Shown one piece after another: positions 11,949 to 23,900 of a DNA stretch of 64,000 nt; within the stretch, counting starts at the first letter, position 1; each line of letters opens with the position of its first letter. The position numbers and the translations under genes were made by a program. The notes beneath the pieces were generated by a model. The model worked only from the letters and a program-made list of their open reading frames with translations. It made no database searches and was not told where the DNA came from. This stretch comes from Intoshia linei. Lineage: Eukaryota > Orthonectida > Rhopaluridae. The DNA is taken from assembly GCA_001642005.1 (NCBI GenBank), contig LWCA01000061.1:1-64000 (forward strand). The letters are read 5' to 3'.

Positions 11949-12622
11949 TTTAAAATGAATATTGAGTAAAACCAATATGTCGACAAACTTTTATAAATTT
12001 AAAACTTTATAACACTGAAATATTTGGTGTTCATTTCTATTCATAATATTGATACATAATGTATCTGTAGTTCAATACATTATAATTGTCACATATTGAT
12101 GTTTCATTAATTGAAGGAATTGACATTTATCAAAGAATGTATTTTGCTTATTTACTTTATTAAATTTTTATATTTAACATTTCCTTAATTTTACCAAACT
12201 CTTTTTTGAAAAATTTATGCCGTTGAGGCAGAGTCGAAGCTATTATGTTTAAACTCCGAAAAGCATAATTCGTCTTCGAAAATTCTTTGCAAACTATTAG
12301 TGATGCAATATAACCCTAGAAACCACTCCACCGATCGGTACTTGATAATTTCAAATTAACACATTAAATCTTTATGATTTTCAAAAATAAAATTATTTCT
12401 AAAAATGAGGCCTTTACAAAATGTTTACAAAATTTTCATCGATACCTCGTGGAGGGTCTCGATACTGTAAATTCGTCTTTTTGTTGCGGACAATTGGAGA
12501 ACTATCTAGCTGGTTAAATAAAATACTATATGAATTCATCGTGAAAGATAAATCAGCTTTTTAGAAGAGACCAAAAATTAAAAAATATACTTTTTTCTGG
12601 TGCCCATATTTAAAATATAATA
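11949..12622. other. Gene-free intergenic stretch
   Basis: No coding sequence, RNA gene or clear repeat is supported here. Confidence 0.4.
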
Positions 12623-13317
12623 CAGTGAAATCCGGTTATAAGAGACGTCCGGATATAAGGGACAAAAAGCTAGGAACGGAATCAAACGCTTGTTTTGTAT
12701 ATAAATCACAGACGGATATAAGGGACAAAAATCCGCTTATAGTGTTCAGGCAATTTGTTTTTTAAAATGAATATTCAAAATTTTTTTAAAATAAATTATT
12801 ACATTTTTGAAACCTTAACATTTTGACTAATTGTTTTAATAATAAAGTTTAACCTCTAAAATGGCGTTAAACAGAAAATCACTAATATTAGAAGAAAAAT
12901 TTGATTTTTTTAGTTTTATTGCTGTAATAAAAAATAATTAAGTATGTTATATAGAATGTGTAAAACTGTGATCAAAAAAATCTTAAAAACCCCCCTTGAA
13001 AGTTTGGTTCAAAAAAAATTTCCTAAAAGCCCCTTTTGTGAAAGTTTGATTCAAAAAAATTTCTTAAAAACCCCCCTTAAAATTTTGGTTCAAAAAAAAT
13101 TACTAAAACCTAAAATTAAACTAAAGTATAAATGAAAGTTTTACATATTCTACGATTAACCCATAAAATGTGTACATTGCACAGTTTTACACGTTCTATA
13201 CGACATATATATTACTTAACATTTTATTTATTTATGATTTTTCGGATATAATAGACGTCCGGTTATAAGGGACAAATTGCTTGGTCCCGATGCGTCTCTT
13301 ATAAGCGGATTCCACTG
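12623..13317. mobile_element. pogo/Tigger-type MITE
   Basis: Inverted terminal repeats CAGTGAAATCCGGTTATAAG and, in reverse complement, CAGTGGAATCCGCTTATAAG are both flanked by TA. Sub-terminal blocks GACGTCCGG and ATAAGGGACAAA recur on both sides. At 695 bases with no transposase it is non-autonomous. Inside are a secondary inverted repeat (about 12943-12969 against 13181-13209, TATAGAATGTGTAAAACTG) and a three-copy tandem repeat. Confidence 0.8.
12985..13110 (+). repeat. Three-unit tandem repeat inside the MITE
   Basis: Units of roughly 45-50 bases, each with an ACCCCCC/GCCCC run followed by TTGAAAGTTTGGTTCAAAAA-like sequence. They give a repetitive but meaningless 63-residue reading frame. 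Confidence 0.65.
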
Positions 13318-13854
13318 TATATACGAAAATGTGCATCAAATTGCATTTTTGTGGGCACACTAGCTCACTGACATTACAATACCTTTTAAAATTGTATTTT
13401 CAGTTCAATTTCCTATGGAAAAGTAATGATAAGATACATTATATTACATTAATTAATTACTACATAATAAATGTAGATTAAGTGTAATTGTATTTGTTTC
13501 TGTACAAAAATTTTTTCATATTTCCAGGTTAAGTAAAATTAAGTTATGAAAACAAGGATTTGAAGATTGTTTCCAAAAGATTTCTGTTGATTATTAAAAT
13601 AAAGCTTTGGTGTAAATTTTAATATATTGGTAGTTTATGGGTTTACTCTATTTGACGCATATGCAGATTTAGAATTTTTTTTTATAAAAATTCAAATTTC
13701 ATTGCGGTTTGAGGACTCCTGGTTGTTTCATACAAGTTTTCCATCGAATTAAAAAATAGTAGTTCCTAGAAGGGTACTTCATTGAAATGTTAATTTCTTT
13801 ATTAGTATTTTCGAAAAATGTGCAAATGTGAAATTGCAGGATGAATATTTACTT

Positions 13855-14600
13855 TTTCATTTGAATCCAAAATTGGTTGATAATATATTAAAAATTATTT
13901 TTCACCAGGAATGCATAGATTTCTGGGCTTGAAATTTTGTATTTATATCAAATAGAATAAGCTCTATCAGAATAATCTTTTTTTTAATTTTTGGATGGTT
14001 AATTATTTCATATTTTTTGTTTTAATAAAATATTTTTTTGACCGTGAAGGCGTCACTATTCAGATTGAAATCTTTTTGTGTATTAACAGGATACAACTGT
14101 ACCATCTGTAATTTTCTTAAAATTCTATGGCTGTTTTCATTTTAAAAAAAATGGTAATCTGGGGTTTATATTGTGAAAATTATCTTTTTGAAGTTTCCAT
14201 TTATGATAATGTTGATGATTTTAAAAACTATCCCAGAATTTAAGTTGTATAAAATTCTAGGACTTTTTTAATTTTTACAAAAAAGGTAATTTGATGTTGT
14301 GGCCGTAAAGGTATAAGATTTTGAGATTGAAAATAATCTTATTGTTGATAATTTTTAAATCTGATAAGAGTTAAAAAATTTTTGATTTTTAGGACGGGTT
14401 TGAAAAAAAGGACAATTAAAGTTTTTGACTTGGACTCAATTTATGAAAATAAAATTTACGATAAAACAACACTCTCGGAAAACTATCATAGAAATATGGA
14501 ATTTTTAAAACGAGACTCCTCTTATTTTCTTAAATAAACTTGAGCAAACAGACCGACAGACAAATAAATGTACAGTTTTATAATAACTAATGTAAATTAC
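13855..14600 (-). repeat. Helitron-like partial copy, reverse orientation
   Basis: In reverse complement it carries the family modules in the usual order: the ACAGACCGACAGACAAAT-like 5' block near 14560, successive CAAATTAC/CCCAGATTACC modules, GTTAATACAC, ACCGTTAATT-like and TTCCTGGTGAAAAATAATTT blocks down to about 13860. Neither precise end is preserved. Confidence 0.6.
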
Positions 14601-14875
14601 TTTATATAAATAAGTATTAGAGTTTAATGATCGTATTAATTTTTGGGAAGGTCTGATTTATACTTTAAATCAATAAAAAATGCAATTCCTACACATTTTT
14701 GTTTAAATTCACACAATCAATCATTAAATTAGACATTACAACAGTGATTTATAGAAACGACAAATCCATAAGAATTTGATTAGTAGCTAAAAACTGATTT
14801 GACTATCAATTACATTCAAAACAAATACAATAAAAAGACTGAAAAAATACAAATAAAATAAAAACTAAAATATGA

Positions 14876-14881
14876 TTTATT
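14876..14881 (-). terminator. Polyadenylation signal AATAAA of Notch
   Basis: TTTATT on the plus strand reads AATAAA on the minus strand, 37 bases past the Notch stop codon. It is a plausible 3'-end signal. Confidence 0.5.
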
Positions 14882-14917
14882 CTATACATAATTAGACATT
14901 TGATCCAATTAACGGAA

Positions 14918-17900
14918 TCATACATTTTTGAACTTTAGAATGGGTTTTACATCAGATAAATTAAAAAATTCATTAATTTGAGGTTCCTGTTCAATTTGAT
15001 TTTGTTTGTTTTTATAGACAATAGAATTGGGTTCACTAAAACGACAATAAGGAGAAACGTCGAAATTTTGAGGTAAATCAGTATTGGGAGACGATTTGTG
15101 TGACAATTCATCATTTGAAGAAAACGTTGAGGCTCTTTGAGAAGAATCGGAATTTCCATTCCATTTATAAAATTTTTCAATGCAACATTTAGCATTTTCA
15201 GAATAATTTCCATCGAAAAATTTTTCAGTTTGAAAATTTTCAGGAAAAGAAATTTCATTTGGAATCATTTGGTTGACATTGGAAATAATATTATAAGATT
15301 GACGAATTTGATTAGGTGGGTTTGGTAAATTTTGATTAATATTAGTGGAATATTGACAAGATGGTGGTATATTTTTAATTCCATTGTGCGGTGGATCATT
15401 TTCACGTGGATAGTTTTGATTACCATTTACAGTGTAATTTCCAAATGAATTGTCGACATTGACAGAATTTGGTTGGTTAAATGTCCATAAATTGAAAGAA
15501 TTTTGGCAATTAGGGACAATTTCCGGGTTAAAATTATTATTATTAAATTTAAAAGGTGGAACTTGATTTGAAAACTGGTTATGTACTTTGTTTATGGGAA
15601 TTTCTTTAAACTGACCGGTATTATAATTTGGGTTTGTTTGATATGGGTAATATCTTTTCAAAGAATACTGATAATTGATTTCCATTTTTTCAAAATTGGA
15701 CATGGAAGGATATTTCATTTGATTAAAATTTTGATTTCGATAATTACAATTGGAGTATTCATAATTTTGATTATTTGTATTAACTTTGTATAGGGGTCTC
15801 GTAGGGTCTAATGTGTATCCTTGAAAATATTGCGCATCTTTTACAGGATGAGAATAAATGGAAGGATTTACAGTTTGAGGGTTGTAGGAATCGGGATAAA
15901 CTGAATGTTTTATATCCAAATCAGCATTTGGCATTGTAGGAGTATGTTTAAAATTTAAAAGTTTATCTTGAACGACTTGACGCAGTTTACTTCTTTCCGG
16001 TTTGAATTTTTTTTTTAATTTTAAATTTGTTTTTTTCATCTGATTGGATTTGGTGCACTTTTTATTTTTTACTTTTACATCAACAGGTTCAACTTGAAAG
16101 GTTACGTAAATGTTGGATTCAAGATTACGTTTATATTTTTCAATGTCTCTATTACAAATGAAAATGAAAATAAAATTTTCAATTTCGAATACACATTCTT
16201 TGCAATTTCGTATTGTGGCCAGATCCAATGGAGTTTGATTATAAACATTACGAAGAGATAAATCAGCGCCTTTGTTTAGAAGAAGTTTCAAACAGGTTGT
16301 ATTATTACACATTGCTGCAAAATGCAATGGTGTTTGTCTTTTATTATTGGCAACAGACACATTGGTAAATTTCGTGAGGATAAGGTTTAAAATACTAGCA
16401 TCTCCAGATATACTAGCCCAATGAATGGGTAAAGAATGATTCATGGTATCAGGTATATTCAAGTCACAATTTGCGTCAAATAAAAGTTGAAATGTTGGAT
16501 AAAATTTTAATCTACTGGCTAAATTAATAGGGGTCAATCCACCTTGGCATTTCAAATTGGTTTTTACAGAAGCTTCCAACAAAACGGCAACAGTTTTCGC
16601 TGATAAGTAATAAACTGCCGTATGTAACGGCGTGTAACCTTCATTATCCAAAATATTTACATCGGATTTATATTTTATCAGCACTTTAATGGTTTCAACG
16701 TCCATACATGATGCTGCAATATGCAATGCTGTTTCACCACTTGTACAAGGATAATTAATGTCGTTCATGGATTGCTGAATGGTACATTCAATTTGCCCAT
16801 TTATTAAACTGACGCATTCGTGTTTCATAGACATTACTTGTTTGGTTAAAATCAATTCCATTAACTTAGTTTGATTTGACCTAAGGACATTTGAAGGTAA
16901 TTTTTTAATCTCGGGAATTATTTTTACGGGATAATTTCCATCGTCTTTATTCGGTATGGATAAATATGCACCATTATCAAGAGGCCTCAAAAGTTTGTCT
17001 AAATTGAGCAAATTTCTAGGGTTTTTAGTGGCGCTATGACCTGATGGATAATATGTCAAATTTAAAAGTCGTTTTCTAATTACGACTAGCAATATAAACA
17101 ACGATACTACCAAAATATTGACTGCCACAATAATACTATAACTATAATCACTTTTATTCAAATCTACAGTTTCTACATCGTAAATTTTTCCCTCGTGAGG
17201 TAAACCACTGACACGTTTTGCCACAGCAGAAAGCAAAAAATTTTCAGCTTCTTGTTCAGATTCTATAAAAGTAGATGCATTGGCATTATTAAATATACGA
17301 TGTACAATATTACAACATTTCTGTTTGGAAGATGGGCACATGGTGTCTTGTACCTCTTCCAAGAGAATAGAATTTACATGAAAAAGTTTTTTTAAATTTG
17401 CAGTAACATCATACATATCAATTTCCATTAATTGACATTCTATGAAAAACAAAATTGACAATTTAATGTCAATCTTTACATCTTTAGCAACATTTCCGCA
17501 GTCAAAACCATCAAAATTACAAACACTTGAATTGCAGTCATCATCGCAGTAATTATTTTTAAATTTCAAATGACAATTGGACGAAGAACAATGCTGCCAA
17601 GCTTTTTTATAAAAGTTTGTAGAAATGGCTTCACATTTGTATCCATTTACATAATTTATGCAAATTTTTTGTGAACCACAAATATTTTTATCACAATGAT
17701 TTATAACAATATGGCATTGTTTCCCAGTAAAACCTATGGGACAATCACAATAAAATTTCCCAGCATTTTCAATACACTTTCCACCATTAAAACACATTTC
17801 GCAAGATACATGTTGACACATTTCACCAGCGTAGAAATGGCTACAAATACACATTGGAGTCACTTTAGAATTTTCCACCTTCATTAAACATTTACCATTC

Positions 17901-20900
17901 AAGCATTTTTTAAAACAAGAACCTCCACTTTTGAATTCACAGTTAAGTCCATAAAATTCATTTACACATTCACAAATATAACCCAATTTGTTACTTGATC
18001 GATGACATTTTCCTTCATTTGAACAATTGTTACAATTTAGATTTACATTTTCACAAAGTTTACCGGAAAATCCATCGATGCATTTACACGTAAAATTTTT
18101 GTCAGGTAGTTCAATGCAATTTGAATTATTTAGACATGGACTATTTTCGTAACAAATATGTTTTTTCGCCAAGTCACAGTATAAACCTGTAAAAGTTGGC
18201 AAACATTTACATGTATAATTTGGTCGTTTTTCAGAATTCAGTTGACAATATTTATTACCGTCGCAATTTGAATAGTTGCAAATTTTTGAAGCATGGAATT
18301 GGCAATTTTTCCCAAAATAGTTTGATTCGCATTTACAAATATAATCACCGTTTGATATTGACGTGCATTTTGAGTTGTTATGACAGGGTTTTTCATAACA
18401 TTTACTCTCGATTATTTCACAAATTTTACCTAAAAATTCATTAGATATAAATAATTAGTAATAAAAAAATCAAAGTAACACTAAAAAAAAAAATTTTCGA
18501 CATTTCCCCAAAAATTAAATAAACTTTACGGTAGTAATACATACATTAAAAAAATTAAAGATTCTACAGTGTGAAAACCATACAAGTTGAAAATGCTTGT
18601 CTTGCATCATAAAAATGAAATGTCTATAGAAAAAGTTTGACACAAGTAAAAAACTGAAAATTAGTGAATCGCATAGAAAAACTTGTAAATCCATTAATTT
18701 TAGAAGAATTTTATTATTAGCTTATCTAATCTGAAAAATAAAATTTTAGTCATGAATGTATGGATTTCTCAGGCTGACATTTTTGTTTTACATCAACTGA
18801 AATAGACTATCAAAATAATCTTCTTTTTTTTAAATTCTAGGACCATTAGATAATCCTTACTTATATAAAGTAAAATGGTTAAAAATGTATGTCTGTTTAT
18901 TTATTTGTTAAAAAAGTAAAGGGAGTCGAGTTTTACAAATTCCATATTCTTATAACAGTTTTTCCAGAGTGATCTTTTATCAAAAATTTCAATTTCAGAA
19001 ATTAAGGTTAAAAACCACATTCTCCTTCGTTTTTAAATTCAAATATCTTCAATAATTATAAAAAATATACATTCTAATAAAAACTTTTAAATTCATCCAT
19101 ACTATGATAATTACAATTTTATGATATCTTCACGGCTAAAACCACAAATTACCCTTTTTTGTAAAAATTAAGAAAGTCTTAGAATTTTATACAACACAAA
19201 TTCTGGGATTGTTTTTAAATTCATAAAAATTATCATAAATATTAACCACAAAAAAATATCTTTCTCAGTCAAAAACCCAGATTACACTTTTTTTTAAAAA
19301 TGCAAACAACCCTAGAATTTAAAAAAAATAAAAGATGATACAGTTATATCCAGTTAATACACTCAAAATATTTCAATCTGATCAAGTGGCGCCTTCATGG
19401 TCAAAAAAGCACTTTAATATTCATTTTTTCAATTCGAAACTATTTTATTAAAACAAAAAATTTGAAATAATTAACGGTCCGAAAATTAAAAAAAAGATTA
19501 TTCTGATAGAGCGTACTCCAGTTGATATAAATACAAAATTTCAACCCAGAAATCTACGCATTCCCAGTGAAAAATAATTTTTAATATATTATCAACCATC
19601 TCTTTCAAATATTGGATTAAAATTAAAAATGAAAAGTAAATAATCATCCTACAATTTCAAAAAAAAATGCCCATTGAATGTCTACCCATTTCCAATACAG
19701 AAACATGGGGGGAAATCTATATAATTGATTTCTTCGAATTTGTTACGCAATTCCTATTTCTCAAATACAAATTTTAAAAAAATTTTAGTCTAAAACTACA
19801 ACGAAGTAGAACTAAAAGTAAAACTTTTTTATTATCATTTTAATATTTATTACTAATAAATTATTAGTAATAAATAAATAATGAATGCTTTGCAATGTTG
19901 ATAATATTATCTGAAATATGTATCTAAATTGCAAAATTTCTCAGATAATAAAAACGTGCCCTCTGCAAGCTAGGTGCTGTTGGTACGTAGTACATAACAG
20001 TCCACTAGTTATTTAATATTATAATAATTCATTTTATCACAATACTAAAATGTAATAGTAATTATTCTAATTAATACTTATAAATCAATAAATAGTATAG
20101 TGCATATTTGATCATAAAGTATAATTATTACCGGTCGTTCCTTCTGGACAAGTGCATTCAAAATCGCCAATTAAAGACTTGCAACCTCCATTGTGTAAAC
20201 AAGGATTATTTTCACAATAATCGTAAAATTTTTGACAATATATACCAACATATCCATCATTACATACACACTTTGGATTTGATTTCTTTACAACGCAGTA
20301 CCTAATTTTTTTTTAAATATTAATAAATTAAATCTGACCACCAAACCACGACTCGCGATTTTTTTTTAAAATGATAAAATTCAAAAAAATGTAATATTTA
20401 CAGGTTGAGTTGGTTACTTGGTAAGTTGAAATTACTGGTGATACATATATTTATGTACTACTAAATTCTCAAAATGTTACCCATTGATGCATTTATAATT
20501 TTGACAAAAATTAGTGTGATATTCGCAATTTTCTCCATAATTATCTAAATTGTTCATAAATAAATTCAATTGAATATGTTAAATGTACCATCAACACATT
20601 GGCACATATATCCTTTGGTATTATTGTGATGCAAACAATGCCCACCAAATTGGCAAGGTTTAAGACTACATGGGTCCGTATAAATATCACAAAATTTTCC
20701 AGAATAATCTAAAAATAATAAGATTAAATATAAGTTTAAATTACTGAAATCGCAGTCACATTTATAACCACTGACTCCGTCACGCAGACCAATACACAAT
20801 GAATGACTGCTACATAAATTCTTTTTAAGACAAGGATCATTGTAATTATTGCATGTTTCTCCGGTATAATCTAAAAATACATTGTTATATTATGAAAAAG

Positions 20901-23900
20901 AGTTTTAAGAATATATTAGTTAGACCAGTGGCGGATCTAGGATTTTCAGCGAGGGGGGCTAAATTCATATATTGTATTTAAATTGAAATTTTATATTATG
21001 TATATTAAATATTTCTATCTATAATAATAATTTATATTTTTTTTCAAATTTTTATTCTATTAAATTTTTCAATGTTGACCATTCAACTGTTGAGTTGTTC
21101 AACTGCATACAAATCGACATTTGAGGCAGGTTGTCTTTCGATTATGAACAACGTTAAGACCGATAATTTAACTTAAACTGATGTTACTAACATAAAAAAT
21201 AAGACATAGATTAATGATTATATACATAAAACGTAAACGATTGGTCCTAGAAATTTTTTTTAATTTTTCACAATGATAATACACAAATTAAAATATTTTA
21301 GAGCACATTTGTCACGCCAGGGGGCGGTCTTCCCTGCACACACCTAGATCCGCTACTAAGTTAAACATGTTAAATAATATAGTGCAACCACGTCAAACGA
21401 TCAACTATTTAAAAATTGGAACGGCTACCCACGAATTTTACATGTAATCCTTACTTGTAAAATATACTACGCGATTTTTGTTTGTGTGTGTGTTCCACTT
21501 TATTTAAATAACTACCCGTCTTAGAATTTTATAAAGTCCACATTTCAATTACAGTTTTTTCCGGGAGTGTTCGAAAAATAAATTTCAACTTCGAAACTCA
21601 CATCTTACGGGTCAAAAACCCCAATTGTCTTTTTTTTGAAAATCAAACGAGTTGAAGAATTTAAAAAAATATATACGCTGATACGGACTTTAAAATCATA
21701 AACATTATCATAATTTTAAATTTAAAAAAATTATATTGTCAGGGCCAAAACCACAAATTACCCTTTTTTTATGAAAAAAAGGCCTAGAATTTAAAAAAAT
21801 TTACAGGTGGTACAATTGCATCCTGTTAACACACAAAAAAATTTCACTCCGAATAAGTGACGACTTCACGGTCAAAAATCATTTTAGTATTCATATATTA
21901 TTTCCAAAATATTTTATTTAAACAAAAAATGTAAAATAATTAACGGTCCGAAAATTAAATAAAAAGATTATTCTGATAGATCTTATTCCAGTTGGTATAA
22001 ATACAAAATTTCAATTTTAGGAATCTACGCATTCCCGGTGAAAAATAATTTTTAATATATTATCAATTAATATTTTTCAAATATTTCGATNAAAAAATGT
22101 AAAATAATTAACGGTCCGAAAATTAAATAAAAAGATTATTCTGATAGATCTTATTCCAGTTGATATAAACACAAAATTTCAATCCAGAAATCTAAGCATT
22201 GCCAGTGAAAAATCATTTTTAATATATTATCAACCAATATTTTAATGTAAATCGATTAAAATCAAAAATTGAAAATGTAAATATTAATCCTACAATTTAA
22301 AAAAAGTGCATTGAACGTCTACACATTTCCAATAAAGAATATAGGTGAAAATCTATATAATTCATTTCATTACTACGCTATTTTAAATTTCAAAAACCTT
22401 ATTTTCAAAACACTTTTAATAAAATTTAAATAGAAACTACAACAGTGGTTCCTAACCGGGGTGCACAGAGCTATTTTCAATTTTTTTTCTAAATGAGTCA
22501 AATTAATTAACTGATATTTTTATTATAAACATAAAGATTAGATATAAGACATAATTTCATCTTGTAAGTTCTATTTTGGTAATGGGGAATTTATAATAAA
22601 AAATGGAACACAATGTATTAATTCTTTCGAGATGAATAATCAGCCTGAAATTTTGTAGTAGTGATGCGAATCATCAAGGATTTGAATTTGACATACAGCG
22701 TAGAAGCCACATGTTAGGTAATGAAAAACTTTTATTTTTGCTGAAATTGAAGTTATTTATGAAAATTTTCAGGATTGTATTGTTTTACTTTATTTGTAAC
22801 ATTATAAACTCATTCTCTTAACACATTAAGAACATGACATCATAAAATTGTTTTTAAAGGTACACAAATAAAAATAAAATTAAGTGGGATTAATTCACTT
22901 TAAATTAAAATGTAATGTGACACGATGGGTTCCTGGTAAAACAAGATTGAAAACCACTCCTTGAAATATTGGTAATAGTGCAAGTAACACATTTTGGTAA
23001 AATTAAAAAAGTTAGCCCTCAGCAGAGCTAACTGTCGTTTCCACAAAGTACATAACAGCCAAGCTCGTATAATTATATAAAAATAAAAAACAACCTATTG
23101 TGCATTCACAGTAATATGTGTCTTTTACATGATGGCATACACCCTGATTTTCACAAGGATTTGACCAACAAGCATTAGATAATAACAAACAACTAAAGCC
23201 TTCAAATCCCGGTTGACAATCACAAACATAACCTCCCAAAATATCCCTACACGTACCTCCATTAAAACACAAAGGATTTTCGGTAGGATGATCTAAATGA
23301 GACGTGAATTTAAATTACTAAGTTATTTACGATGTATACATTCAGGGTAGTCAATATCGCAAAGATCTCCCATAAAACCCATTGGACAATTACACTGTGC
23401 ATCTCCAGTTGCAAAATTAACAACACAGGTGGAGTTTCCGTAACATTTGTTGTCAAAATAACATTTATCTTTAAGTTCGCATTTTGAACCTAAAATAAAA
23501 AATTAGGAATCATTAAAACATTTTAATTTAATACCAGTCGACCCTTTAGGACAAAAACAATAATAATGGTTATTTTTTAAATAACAATCTCCTCCATTGC
23601 AGTACTCTGAATCGCATTCTTCATACTTTTTATCGCAAATGTCCCCATAATACTTTAATTCACAGTTACAATAAAAACCACCATGAACATTGACGCATTG
23701 TCCATGTTGACAAATATTTGTATCACATTCATCAATGTCAGTTTGGCAAAATAAACCTATAAATCAATTATATATTGAACTAATAAAAATATATACCAGT
23801 AAACCCCTCATCGCAATGACAGCTGTAAGAATTGTTTATTGGAACGCATAAAGAATCATTTTCACATTCATTGTTTTCGCAATAATTAATTTTCTTTTCA

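Noticed and set aside
12944-13135. 63-codon plus-strand frame with repeated VQKK/TPL pieces
   Set aside because: It is the translation of the three-unit tandem repeat inside the pogo-type MITE.
14947-15258. 103-codon minus-strand frame overlapping the Notch tail
   Set aside because: It is an alternative frame of the Notch C-terminal exon; the Notch frame is far longer and has domain matches upstream.
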